From contig CADWAF010005394.1 of NCBI GenBank assembly GCA_902984215.1, forward strand, positions 1 through 41,032: a DNA stretch of 41,032 nucleotides. Direction: 5' to 3'. The notes under the pieces are model-generated. The model was not told where the DNA came from, made no database searches, and saw only the letters and a list, made by a program, of their open reading frames with translations. The position numbers were made by a program, and so were the translations under genes. Source of the DNA: Willaertia magna. Lineage: Eukaryota; Heterolobosea; Eutetramitea; Acrasida; Naegleriidae. Shown one piece after another: positions 10,937-20,549 of this stretch (the stretch's first letter is position 1; each line of letters begins with the position of its first letter).

Positions 10937-13900
10937 CTACTTATTGTTATAATATCTATGATTATAAACTACTACATCATCCTCTTCTTCTCTTTCTACT
11001 TGAGAGGCTTCACTACTTTCGCTTTCAGTTTTTACATTAGTTTCCTCTTCTTTCATATTTACTGTTATTCCTACTTGTTGTTGAGGAATAGAAGGTTGCT
11101 TAATATTTGTATCATTTTTAATTGTATCATTTGCATTTGGAGCAACATTGATTGTATCATTCACTTGTGTTTTTGGTTCATTTTCAAGGAAATTACCAAC
11201 ATTATGAAACATATCCCCCAATTCCTTTTTATCTACTTCTTTCATGTATTCTTCTTCACGTTTTTGAGCATCAGTTTTATTGGTGACTGTAGGTTCTTTG
11301 TTTTGAGTAGTAACTGTTCTATTTTCTATATTGTTATTTGTTGTTCCAGTTGTTTTAAATGGATTATCAAATGAAAACCTTTCGCCTTTAACTTCATATA
11401 AAAGGACAATAAAAGGTAGAATTCCTAACCCAATTGATAAAATTCCTAATACTAATAAAACTATACCAAAATCATTAACTGAGTCAGCTGTACTAGAAAT
11501 AAAAGTGATATCAGATTGTGGGCAATAAATTAAAACTTCTGATAAAGACCTTTCACCACCATAAATATATTTAGTAACATTTGAAAAAGTCACTGGTAAA
11601 TCATTTATCTTCTTTATCAAAGGTCTAGATGAACCGGAAGAAATATAATATGGATCAATACAATATAATTGTTCACGTAATCTATTTTGAAAATTAGAAC
11701 TTGTACTACCGTAATGTAATTTATCATCAGAATTTTGAGGTAATTGTGAACAACAAGCCTTAACTTCCTTAGAAATTATTAATTTGTTTGGAATAAAGTC
11801 TACAGTACTCTTATCTAAAGATAGAAGAGAAGATAATTCTGATCCTTGCAAAATTGTAAGTATGAGAAATGTAATTGTAAATACTAAACCAAATAATATA
11901 ATAGCACCACCCCAAATAGAAACTGCAATACGTCTTCTCTTAATTTTTTGATCATTAGTGAGTGCTGAATATTTTTCTGGTTGTATACAGCAACTATCCA
12001 TGGATATACCAATTGTAAACATAAATAATGGTGTGGAAAATTTACTTTGATTTTTGTTAGTGTTATCTGTTAATCCAATAATATCTATATCAACACCTAA
12101 TACACAATAAGTCAAAACTACAAACAAATGAACAACATAAACGATCAAAAGTATTCCAAACACTACAGCTATTGTAATCCATATTGGGAATAAAAATTCA
12201 TTCAATAATGTACCACTGAGGGCTACAGGACTGTCTACTCTATAAGAAGAATCAAATGAATAAATGGAAGAACTTGTGGTTGTATAAGTATTGTTTAAAT
12301 ACTTTGGAACAATAACCATCATTTCATAATCATAAGAATTTTTGCTATTTTTCAAAAGTCTTTCTGTTATTGGTAAATTTATATCATATCTTACTATTTT
12401 ATATGGAGAACTAGAGTATACATATTCCATTGTAGATATTGACATAGGATACGTTTCTACGTTATCTTTTGTTTGAATTATTAACATTGGAATAATATTC
12501 TTATATATATTTAAGCTAGATTCTAATTGCATTTCAATCATTATACTTTTGGATAAATATTTTCTTTCAATTTCAAACTTTGATTGATTTAAATAGTAAA
12601 TAGACCCTAATGTAAATTGAAGGGAATCAGGTAAAAGAAATGAACTATATGATTTGTAATTATAATTATAACTTAATGAGACATAACTAGTCAAAGAAGG
12701 GGAACACATTAAACTATTTGGTAGTTCTGATCCTTCAATTGGGTGATACATAATGTATAGTATGCTACCTGATACATCAAATCTTTCTTTTGAAATTAAA
12801 ACAAATGGTTTAGAAGATATACTACTTGCATTTACATTATCATTATAATAAACAGTAGTTCCAAAAGTATTGAAAATAAATCTTACATCAAATCTACTTG
12901 CAGTATTAGGATCAGAGAAAGAAATACGTGGTGATTTAAGATGATAATTTTGTGTTGTTGGTTTGTCTCCAAATCTTAAATATATTTCATATAATCTATA
13001 TTTCAAGTTTAAAGTAGAACTATCAAAACTTAAATAAAGAGAACTTGGATCTTCATTCAATACAAAACTAGGAAACGTTATCATCATATAAGTATCTGAA
13101 TAAGAGAATAAGGTTGTTGATAATAAAGGAGAATTAACTCCTCTAGTAAGAGTAAATTTAGGTTCGATAACTTGAGTATTAATAATAACATAACTCTTTG
13201 AATCAGTATATTTTCCATCAATAAATAATGCAAATTTCCAAATACCAATATCATTATTACTATTAATAGGAATAATATTTGTAACTGTTAATTGTCTATA
13301 TCCATCATTTGTATTAATCCTGGTATTTGTGCAATTGAATGTAGCTACTATTTGATCAGATTGGGTGGCAACAAAAGAAAGACGTTTTGAAAAACTATTT
13401 ACAGATGAAAGTGACCCTCTATAAGCAACTAAAACAATTTTCGAAGGGGTATAATGTAATTTTCCATCATTGTCAGTTGCCAAAATTGTATTTGTTATTT
13501 GGGCAGTAACAAAAATTGAGTTAGTATTGGAAGCTTTAGGTATGTTAACATAAAAATAATAATTTCCATTATAATTTCCATTAAATCTATAATTTTGAGT
13601 ATTATTCAAGTTTAAAACTGGTGGATTTGTGTACATTTCAGGAGTAGTAAAAGTTAAAGTAAAATCAAGGAAAGGAGGACAATCAGTGAAAAACATTAAA
13701 ACATTCCCTGGAAATGCATTTACTAAATTAACCATCATTGATTGTGTTGCTAAAGTTTTAGAAGTAAATGAATTTGAACCTTTCCAAACTAATGGCATTT
13801 GATTATAATTATCAACAAATACTATAAAATCATTATTAGATGGAGATGTAAAGGCAGGATATTTTAATTCTATATTTTGTGGAGTTACATCTCTACTTCC

Positions 13901-15487
13901 AAAAGATTTAATATAAAATCCATATCCTTCTGTAAATGTAACTTGTTTAATATTATTATAAATTTGTGTAATATCATTGACAATCGTTAATTGCTTTTTA
14001 AATAATTTAATTCTATAATTAATAATTTTTAGTGTTGCAACATTTGTAAATTTCATATAAAGTTTAGTAGGTGAAAATGAATTACAATCTAATAAACTAG
14101 ATGGAATAGTAAAATAAAGTACGTATTGATTTTGTGACACTGATACAAAATCACTATTTTTAAAATCAATATTTACTTTTTGATTACCTTTTGAAGAAAA
14201 TACATTTAATGTTCCTTTTGTTAAAGAATTATATTGTGCACTATCAATAATTAGATTAAATTGTAAATAATATGTTGGTATTTCTTCATTAATAACTAAT
14301 GGTATAAAATCATAAATGTACAAATCAGAAACACTTAATAATAAATTACTTGAAATTGGATAATCAATATTTTGTGGAATATAATTAATTGTTCTATTAT
14401 ATAATACCATTTTACTTGTAGCACTATTATCATTATTATTCATTTCAAAAGCATCTTCTAAACTAGTAACAGAAAAAACAATATCATTAAAATTATAATC
14501 CGATGTAAATTTATCATTGATACTATAAGAAGTATTTAAATAAATAATATCATCTTTACTTAAATTAATATTTACCATATCTACTTTAACTAAACTATAT
14601 CCATTATATTTTACTGAATAATTTTGGTCAATAATTAAGTTATCAGTCTGTCCATTTAATTTATTTATCTTAACAATATTTGTAATATTAAAATCAATAT
14701 ATGTCAATAATGATGAACTAATTGTAAATTGAATTGATGGACCAACATCTAATGCATTATTTTGAATTTGAATAAGTTGATTAAATGTTGTACGAGCATT
14801 TCCAAATGGATCATTATCAATTACTGATCTAACAGTTGATAATTCTATAAAAGAATCTAAAACTATTAATTGTAAATCTAAAATAGTACTATTCTTTGGT
14901 ATAGTACATAAATTTAATACAATAGATGCCAAACATAATTGTGGTCCACTTGAAATGTTATCAATCAATAATTGATTTGATCCTTGATTTAAAGGTAATG
15001 TTGTAGGATAAATTGGATTATTACTGGATTTTGCCAAAGTATTAGTAGCACATGATGATTTTGACAAACAGTTTGTATTACTCGAACTAATTTGAAAATT
15101 GTTAATTGAATAAAGTAATAAGTTATTATTTAAGGTTAAATTTGTTGAACTTGTATATGAATTAACTGTTGAGGTACAATAAGTAAATAAATAATTGAAA
15201 GTAACATCTGGAGTAAGTTTTGAATAAATAATTTTGCGTTGATTTAAATCAATAAATGATGGATCAATTTGGAAATCTGCGATCAAGTTATTTACATTAC
15301 TATTAATACATGAAGGTTTATCTTGATTACAAATAGATCTACCTGGATTTAAACCATTTTGAAATGTAGTTATAGTTAAAGAAGTTGATGAACAAGTAGT
15401 TATTGTTTGAGAAGATACAAAAGTATAAAGAAAGTACAAGATGATTAGAAAGCAAGGTAATAGAAATCCGATGCGTTTCAGTTTCAT
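10937..15487 (-). CDS. Large membrane protein with long extracellular region, unknown family
   Basis: A 1516-residue single-exon frame. It starts with a basic n-region and hydrophobic core (MKLKRIGFLLPCFLIILYFL, then ...SSQT), a good signal peptide. About 1070 residues follow, rich in Ser, Thr, Asn and Tyr, with many N-glycosylation sequons and scattered Cys, as expected for a lumenal or surface domain. Three transmembrane segments then appear at roughly residues 1096-1132, 1189-1212 and 1337-1363. The Cys-containing loop between the second and third would be extracellular. The tail is hydrophilic and Glu/Lys-rich, ending in acidic runs. I recognise no named domain. It could be a surface receptor or adhesin; the topology is inferred from hydropathy only. 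It is the first intact gene beside the AT desert, and its base composition matches the gene island rather than the flank. Confidence 0.85.
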   Translation of the reverse strand: MKLKRIGFLLPCFLIILYFLYTFVSSQTITTCSSTSLTITTFQNGLNPGRSICNQDKPSCINSNVNNLIADFQIDPSFIDLNQRKIIYSKLTPDVTFNYLFTYCTSTVNSYTSSTNLTLNNNLLLYSINNFQISSSNTNCLSKSSCATNTLAKSSNNPIYPTTLPLNQGSNQLLIDNISSGPQLCLASIVLNLCTIPKNSTILDLQLIVLDSFIELSTVRSVIDNDPFGNARTTFNQLIQIQNNALDVGPSIQFTISSSLLTYIDFNITNIVKINKLNGQTDNLIIDQNYSVKYNGYSLVKVDMVNINLSKDDIIYLNTSYSINDKFTSDYNFNDIVFSVTSLEDAFEMNNNDNSATSKMVLYNRTINYIPQNIDYPISSNLLLSVSDLYIYDFIPLVINEEIPTYYLQFNLIIDSAQYNSLTKGTLNVFSSKGNQKVNIDFKNSDFVSVSQNQYVLYFTIPSSLLDCNSFSPTKLYMKFTNVATLKIINYRIKLFKKQLTIVNDITQIYNNIKQVTFTEGYGFYIKSFGSRDVTPQNIELKYPAFTSPSNNDFIVFVDNYNQMPLVWKGSNSFTSKTLATQSMMVNLVNAFPGNVLMFFTDCPPFLDFTLTFTTPEMYTNPPVLNLNNTQNYRFNGNYNGNYYFYVNIPKASNTNSIFVTAQITNTILATDNDGKLHYTPSKIVLVAYRGSLSSVNSFSKRLSFVATQSDQIVATFNCTNTRINTNDGYRQLTVTNIIPINSNNDIGIWKFALFIDGKYTDSKSYVIINTQVIEPKFTLTRGVNSPLLSTTLFSYSDTYMMITFPSFVLNEDPSSLYLSFDSSTLNLKYRLYEIYLRFGDKPTTQNYHLKSPRISFSDPNTASRFDVRFIFNTFGTTVYYNDNVNASSISSKPFVLISKERFDVSGSILYIMYHPIEGSELPNSLMCSPSLTSYVSLSYNYNYKSYSSFLLPDSLQFTLGSIYYLNQSKFEIERKYLSKSIMIEMQLESSLNIYKNIIPMLIIQTKDNVETYPMSISTMEYVYSSSPYKIVRYDINLPITERLLKNSKNSYDYEMMVIVPKYLNNTYTTTSSSIYSFDSSYRVDSPVALSGTLLNEFLFPIWITIAVVFGILLIVYVVHLFVVLTYCVLGVDIDIIGLTDNTNKNQSKFSTPLFMFTIGISMDSCCIQPEKYSALTNDQKIKRRRIAVSIWGGAIILFGLVFTITFLILTILQGSELSSLLSLDKSTVDFIPNKLIISKEVKACCSQLPQNSDDKLHYGSTSSNFQNRLREQLYCIDPYYISSGSSRPLIKKINDLPVTFSNVTKYIYGGERSLSEVLIYCPQSDITFISSTADSVNDFGIVLLVLGILSIGLGILPFIVLLYEVKGERFSFDNPFKTTGTTNNNIENRTVTTQNKEPTVTNKTDAQKREEEYMKEVDKKELGDMFHNVGNFLENEPKTQVNDTINVAPNANDTIKNDTNIKQPSIPQQQVGITVNMKEEETNVKTESESSEASQVEREEEDDVVVYNHRYYNNK

Positions 15488-15667
15488 ATCCTATCACTAG
15501 TTTTTTTCTATTAATTTCTATTGGAACAGAACCTTGCCATGAACTTTAAAATTGATGTCTATAAACCAGCATGAAATTGGCAAACCCAAAAGCCAATTAT
15601 AATCGCCAACCAATGTTGTGGAACCACATTTCATCTTTCTAACAAAATGGCAACACCATAAACTTTC

Positions 15668-15889
15668 ATTTTTTGTGGCTTGATTGGGTACCTCTGGGTC
15701 GCGTGTTCGATGCCTCGTCCCGTCTGACTCTGGAATCCTGCAAACTCAAGTCGTCATTGGAGCAATAACCTAAAAGCAATCATTTCTGTTAAACGAATAA
15801 TCACAGAAAGTCCAAATCGACTGTTCCAACACCCTGTACTGGTGTTGGTTAATATAATAAATCATCCCTTAATTTTTTGTGGCTTGATT
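15668..15889 (+). mobile_element. Short insertion with 18-bp target-site duplications (SINE-like)
   Basis: The 18-base string ATTTTTTGTGGCTTGATT occurs at 15668-15685 and again, identically, at 15872-15889. Between them lie 186 bases that are clearly richer in G and C than the surrounding intergenic DNA. The insert begins GGGTACCTCTGGGTCGCG and contains GTGTTCGATGCC, close to the polymerase III B-box consensus GGTTCGANTCC. It ends in an A/T-rich stretch. A long T-rich target-site duplication plus a B-box-like motif is what target-primed insertion of a SINE leaves. There is no clear poly-A tail and I cannot place a convincing A-box, so the family is unknown. It sits between two divergently placed minus-strand genes' 5' and 3' ends and disrupts no visible coding frame. 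Confidence 0.6.
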
Positions 15890-16004
15890 AAATTTAATGT
15901 TACAATAGAATAATTATTTATTTTAAAAGTACATTCGTTTGTATTGCAGTAAATAATTACAATTTGTTTGTAATTATTAATGTACAATTATTTAAATTTA
16001 AATA

Positions 16005-16901
16005 TTAATTTAATAAATCAAAAATGGATATTGAGGTTCTTTCTTTTTTGGATGATGATTTATTTCCGTCGAAAGTAGAAGATACGTTTGGTGATGTTTT
16101 ATGTTGAGATGATTCAGAAGAGCAGTCCATTAAGTTGTCGTTTCTGTTACTTCCATTAACATTGGAGTAATTATTAACTATATGTAAAGTAGGGTTTTGT
16201 AAAGTATTTAAAACTGGTAAATTATAAATAGATTGTGACACTGGACTGGAAGGTGTGGAAGCTGTTGAAGAATAGTAATCTGAGCTAAAATCATTATCTG
16301 AATATGCGAGTCCAGTTGGAGATGAGTTTGAAGACATTGAAGGTACTACAGGTGAGTAAGTATTAACTGGATGATATTCTTGACTTTTTCTTTTCATTTG
16401 TTGAATGATTTCCATTTCTCTACTTTTTCTTCTCTTTTCATTTTCCTTCTTTCTTTTTACTTTTAATTTACCATCTTGGCCTTTCTCAAGAGTTTGAAGG
16501 TAAAAGAGACAAGCCAATTTCTTTGGACTTTTCTTTTTTTCAATTCTTTGATTGCCATTTTCTGACAATTGTAAAGTTGGTGGATCTTCTAATAAAGGGG
16601 AAATAGAACCAGTTGAAATAGTTGGAGAGTTGTAATATGGAGGAAGGTTAGGGGAATGAATTAATGAATCTTGATAAGCAGAGGGTGGAGATCTTTGTGA
16701 ATGTACTTGAGGTGAAGGTGGTGCCTTATCAAAATTAAAACATTCAATCTTCATCCCCTTTTTATTAAAATGTTGATTATTAGAAATAGTGGTGTAATGA
16801 CATTGCTCTGAAACAGCCCATGAATTTGGTATTACTTGTTGTTTTGGTGGAGAGATCACAAGAGAAGGGGGTGATCTAAATGATTCATTATAATTTGACA
16901 T
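16005..16901 (-). CDS. Ser/Pro-rich protein with a basic helix, unknown function
   Basis: A 298-residue frame with many SP and SPP motifs in the first third (for example SPPSLVISPP and APPSPQ). These are potential proline-directed kinase sites. A strongly basic segment lies at roughly residues 125-175 (KKSPKKLACLFYLQTLEKG, then KRKKENEKRRKSRE) and could form a nuclear localisation signal or nucleic-acid-binding helix. A Ser/Asn-rich disordered tail ends in a short hydrophobic motif, SIFDLLN. No folded domain is recognised. A regulatory nuclear protein is a reasonable guess. It is transcribed divergently from the RBR ligase gene, with 345 bases between the two starts. Start and stop are unambiguous within the frame, but a spliced extension cannot be excluded. 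Confidence 0.7.
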   Translation of the reverse strand: MSNYNESFRSPPSLVISPPKQQVIPNSWAVSEQCHYTTISNNQHFNKKGMKIECFNFDKAPPSPQVHSQRSPPSAYQDSLIHSPNLPPYYNSPTISTGSISPLLEDPPTLQLSENGNQRIEKKKSPKKLACLFYLQTLEKGQDGKLKVKRKKENEKRRKSREMEIIQQMKRKSQEYHPVNTYSPVVPSMSSNSSPTGLAYSDNDFSSDYYSSTASTPSSPVSQSIYNLPVLNTLQNPTLHIVNNYSNVNGSNRNDNLMDCSSESSQHKTSPNVSSTFDGNKSSSKKERTSISIFDLLN

Positions 16902-17246
16902 ACTTTTGAATATATTTTTTCTTCAACAATAAGTTAAGATATTTTCCCCTCAAATACTAGTTTTTTTAAGAGAAAGAACTTAAAAGTTTTTTGATCCAAC
17001 CCACAGCCACAAAGTTATGTAATATGTCAATACATTGAAGAAAACTGCCCTATATATCCTTTATAACCATTCCAAATCGGATGTGTTAATGTGACTACTC
17101 CTTGTTAAACAAATAACGCGTGATTTGAGTGTGACAATAATTGTAGTTGTAATGTAGTGCCTTTTTAATGCTAAATCTCAGAATGCCAGTTTTTACAACA
17201 AATAAAAAGTGCAATTTCAAAAATAAAAATTAAAAGAAAATAAAAA
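16902..17246. other. Divergent promoter interval
   Basis: 345 bases separate the start of the Ser/Pro-rich gene (minus) from the start of the RBR ligase (plus), so both promoters must lie here. The interval contains T-rich and A-rich runs close to each start. I see no clear TATA box, operator or RNA gene. Confidence 0.5.
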
Positions 17247-19222
17247 ATGAACCAAAATGAAATTAAAAAGAGTAACAAATCCGCAAAGAGACAGGAAATG
17301 ATTTTGAGTTTATCTTCAATGTTTCCTGAAACTGAATTAGATTTAATTTATAGTGTTTTAGTTCAAGTAAATAATGATGAATCTCAAGCTATTGAATTAT
17401 TATTACAATTGACAGAAGGTGGTGAAAGTGAAAAGAATGATAAAGAAAAGGTAGAACAAGAAGATAGCGAAGAAGAAATAGAACAAGAAGAAGAAGAGAA
17501 TTTATCAGAAGAAAATATTGAACTAAATGAAGATGACTATCAAGATGAATTAGAAGAAGAAGAAGAACAAGTTTATGAAATGGATGAAAATGGTGAAATT
17601 GTTTTAGATCAAGAAGAAAATCTAGATGATTTATCTCCTTCTCCAAAACCAATAATGAATAAGAAAATTCAAGAAGAATCATTTGATTCTAAAATGAAAA
17701 GATTTTTAGTTTTAAGTGAAAGTGATTTATTATTAGATCAAGAAAAGGAAATTAAAAAAATTAAAGAAACATTACAATTAAAACATAAATATTATATTGA
17801 AAGTTTATTAAAAGTATATAATTGGAATTCAGAGAAATTAATTTTAGATTTTGGTGATCATGGATTAGAATATATTTTAAAGAAATGTGGATTATTAGTT
17901 GATAATAATTTAAATGATAATTTAAATGATATTGGTACATGTGATGCATGTTATTCAGATGATTGTAAATTAATACCATATAAAGTATGTGGACATTCAT
18001 TTTGTAAAGTTTGTTGGAGAAGTTATTTAGATGAACAAATTGAGAAGGGTACAATTAATGAATTAAAAATTAAATGTATGGATTACAGTTGTAAAGCATT
18101 ATTAAGTGAGAATTTTATTTTAAAATTTTATAAACAAAAAGAAGATGCTAAAACAATGAATAGATTTATTAAAAGTAAAATTGATAATTATGTTTCACAA
18201 CATTTTAGATTGAAATGGTGTCCTTTACCTCATTGTGGTAGATGTATTAAGAAATTAGTTGATGGTAATTTATATTATGTTAAATGTTTTTGTGATTCTG
18301 AATTTTGTTTTCATTGTAGTGAAGAACCTCATTATCCAGCAAGTTGTGAAATGTTTATTGATTTTATTAAAAGATCAAAAGAAGATAGTTTAAGTATTAA
18401 ATTTATTAAAGAAACTTCACAACAATGTCCTCATTGTAAAGTATTTGTTAACAAGGAAATTGGTTGTGATCATATTACATGTAAGTGTGGTGCTCACTTT
18501 TGTTAGTAAGTATTTATTTATATTTGAATATAATTTAATTGTATTTTAGTGTTTGTGGATCTGATTGGAATGGACATGCATATGGTTCATGTTATGAAAT
18601 TATGGCAAAGAAAAAAGCTGCCAAGAAATCACAAGAAGAAGAAATAGATTTATTAGCAAATGATTTATTTGAAAGTTTTATTATTAGATATAATCAACAT
18701 AGACGTTGGTTAGAAGAACAAAAACAATCACAATATTTAAGAACTAAATTAATTCAATGTAAACTTAGAGCAATTGAATCTTTAGCCTTAATTGAAAGTG
18801 ATTTTAAGTTTTTATATCAAGCATTAAGTACTATCATTAGATCAAGAAGATTAATGAAATCTTGTTATATTTTTGCTTTTTATGCATTTGGTTTAGAGAA
18901 ATTAAAGAAAGAATATGAAAAACCAAAAATTGAGTTTGTTCCAAAAAGTAAAGAAAATTTGAGAGTGAAATATGCAAAGGAAATTAGAGTTTTAGAAACA
19001 TATGGTGCTTTATTTGATAATCATTTAACTAATTTAGAGAAATTTGTTGGTAAATTATTAACAATTTTTGAAACATTTATTACTCGTGCATTTGATCAAC
19101 AAAAGTTTACAAAAACTAAATTAGAAATGAATAATTTAATGGATTTAATTACTAAACAACAAGATAATGTTATTCATGTAATTAGTCAAATGGAAATGAA
19201 AGAATTAGAAAATACAAAATAA
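17247..19222 (+). CDS. Ariadne-type RBR E3 ubiquitin ligase
   Basis: Two exons, 17247-18505 and 18550-19222, joined across a 44-base GTAAGT...TTTTAG intron, give 643 residues. The intron splits a Tyr codon inside RING2. Order of domains: a UBA/CUE-like N-terminal helix bundle (about residues 20-55); a very acidic Glu/Asp linker; RING1 from about residue 230 (CDACYSDDC...CGHSFC); an IBR domain (about 305-365); RING2 (CPHCKVFVNKEIGCDH, then HFCYVCGSDW); and an Ariadne domain with the LMKSCYIFAFY segment. The likely catalytic Cys that accepts ubiquitin from E2 is Cys407 in the GCDH motif, by analogy with HHARI. In this family the Ariadne domain autoinhibits RING2 until a neddylated cullin binds. 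Without the splice the protein would stop before the RING2 zinc site is complete. Family assignment is strong; the substrate is unknown. Confidence 0.93.
18506..18549 (+). other. 44-bp intron of the RBR ligase
   Basis: GTAAGT donor and ATTTTAG acceptor. Removing it restores the RING2 reading HFC-Y-VCGSDW across the junction, as the family requires. It is the clearest template for intron size and signals in this window. Confidence 0.9.
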
Positions 19223-20101
19223 TTATTCTTCATCTAATAAATAATCAAATACAAAAGGTTTTCCTACAATTTTATCTTGCTTATTTCCAATCACACTAAC
19301 ACCATTAATGAATACTATATCTCTATTATCATCATAATGAACTCCTCTTCCATTATGACAATGTCCAAAGATGTGGAATTTTAAATTTGTAAAATAATTA
19401 GGGTCATCAATTACTTTTGTTAATTCTGAATTTCCTCGAGATTTACCTGAATGTACAATATCTAAGTTTCCTTTTTTTGAAGGTATATGTGTCAGTAAAA
19501 TATTTACATTCTTTGGTATTATATTGTCATATTCTTTTTGTTGTAATGAATCTCTCATTAATGGTATTAAAGATGACATTGCACTATTTTTAAATCTTTT
19601 ACCATAAATATTAATTTTATTTTCAATTGTAATTAATTCATTTAATAAATAATAATAAGTTGCATTTAATTTCTTTTCTTTTTTATAATTTTTTATCATG
19701 GAATTAATTTTATACTTTACAATAATATCAGATGACCATTCGTGATTCCCTGGAATTAAAATGATATATTTGTACAAATGATCACAATTAGTAAATAAAT
19801 ATTCCATAAAACTTTCAATTTCTTTTGGCATTCCAACATTTGTAAAATCTCCACAATGTATCAAAACATCTCCTTGAGGTAAAGGATTAGGTAATAAATC
19901 ATGTAATTGATGTGTATCCGATATTACAACAAATCTAAGAAATGATTTGTTTGTGTCAGTAATTATATTGCTATCTTGTACAGTTTCGTCACCATTAATT
20001 AATGTAATTTGATCATTATTATCAATGCTATTTGTTAAATTAGATGTTATTTGAATGTATTCATGATTGTCATTCATAACCATTTGAATTGTTTTTTTCA
20101 T
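19223..20101 (-). CDS. MPPED-like calcineurin-family metallophosphoesterase
   Basis: A 292-residue frame with the full set of metallophosphoesterase motifs: SDTHQ near residue 60, GDFTN (the GD-x-x metal ligand), PGNHEW, LLTHIPS and GHCHNG near the C-terminus. The order and spacing, with short loops and FVVISDTH at the start of the fold, match the MPPED1/MPPED2 (UPF0046) group of cytosolic phosphodiesterases rather than PP1/PP2A phosphatases. The first 50 residues are Asn/Thr-rich and probably disordered. Family members hydrolyse cyclic nucleotide or other phosphodiester substrates weakly in vitro; the substrate here is unknown. Its stop codon directly touches the stop of the convergent RBR gene with no bases between, so the two 3' UTRs must overlap. 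Confidence 0.9.
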   Translation of the reverse strand: MKKTIQMVMNDNHEYIQITSNLTNSIDNNDQITLINGDETVQDSNIITDTNKSFLRFVVISDTHQLHDLLPNPLPQGDVLIHCGDFTNVGMPKEIESFMEYLFTNCDHLYKYIILIPGNHEWSSDIIVKYKINSMIKNYKKEKKLNATYYYLLNELITIENKINIYGKRFKNSAMSSLIPLMRDSLQQKEYDNIIPKNVNILLTHIPSKKGNLDIVHSGKSRGNSELTKVIDDPNYFTNLKFHIFGHCHNGRGVHYDDNRDIVFINGVSVIGNKQDKIVGKPFVFDYLLDEE

Positions 20102-20192
20102 TTTTTTGTAACGTTTAGTTCCATTAGAGAATCAGCAAAGAACTGTGTAATAACAAACCATAATGTTTATTTTGTACGTAATTACACAAAGG

Positions 20193-20447
20193 TTAATAAC
20201 GGTTCATATCTAATTTTTTATCATCTTTGTCATTCAGTTTGTTTTCAATTTCTTTTTGCAAGTCTTTTGTTCCCTTCTCATTCCAATCACTGGTCATTCC
20301 TCTGTGAGAATTATTATCTTCTGCCAAACCTTGATTTGAAGCAATATTTGTTCCTGATGTAAAGTTATTATGCGGTCTAGTTGAATCATCTCCACCAGGG
20401 GTGATACCTTTGCTTCTCTTGAGTACTTTGTCTTTGACTAAATCCAT
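20193..20447 (-). CDS. Small hydrophilic protein, unknown function
   Basis: An 84-residue frame starting MDLVKDKVLKRSKG. It is rich in Asp, Asn, Lys and Gly with no hydrophobic segment, and ends in a charged stretch (KDLQKEIENKLNDKDDKK). Balanced amino-acid use and isolation between two real minus-strand genes support it as coding. Flanking spacers are 91 bases (to the phosphoesterase start) and 102 bases (to the IFRD stop). The sequence suggests a disordered or late-embryogenesis-like polypeptide, but I do not recognise a family. Confidence 0.6.
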   Translation of the reverse strand: MDLVKDKVLKRSKGITPGGDDSTRPHNNFTSGTNIASNQGLAEDNNSHRGMTSDWNEKGTKDLQKEIENKLNDKDDKKLDMNRY

Positions 20448-20549
20448 TGTTTTTAATTTTTATTTAAATTTTAAAATATTTTAATACTTAGTTTACAAAA
20501 CTATAATTATCTTTTTAAAAATATTAAAAATTATAAATTAAGAAATTAT

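Noticed and set aside
15668..15720. Possible tRNA gene: TGGCTTGATTGGGTA resembles an A-box and GTTCGATGCC a B-box
   Set aside because: The spacing between the two is too short for a tRNA body. No acceptor or anticodon stem can be drawn, and the A-box-like part lies inside the target-site duplication. I kept only the B-box as a SINE feature.
17389..18054. Minus-strand open frames opposite the RBR ligase
   Set aside because: They are antisense shadows of a well supported gene, His/Leu/Ile-rich with no domain.
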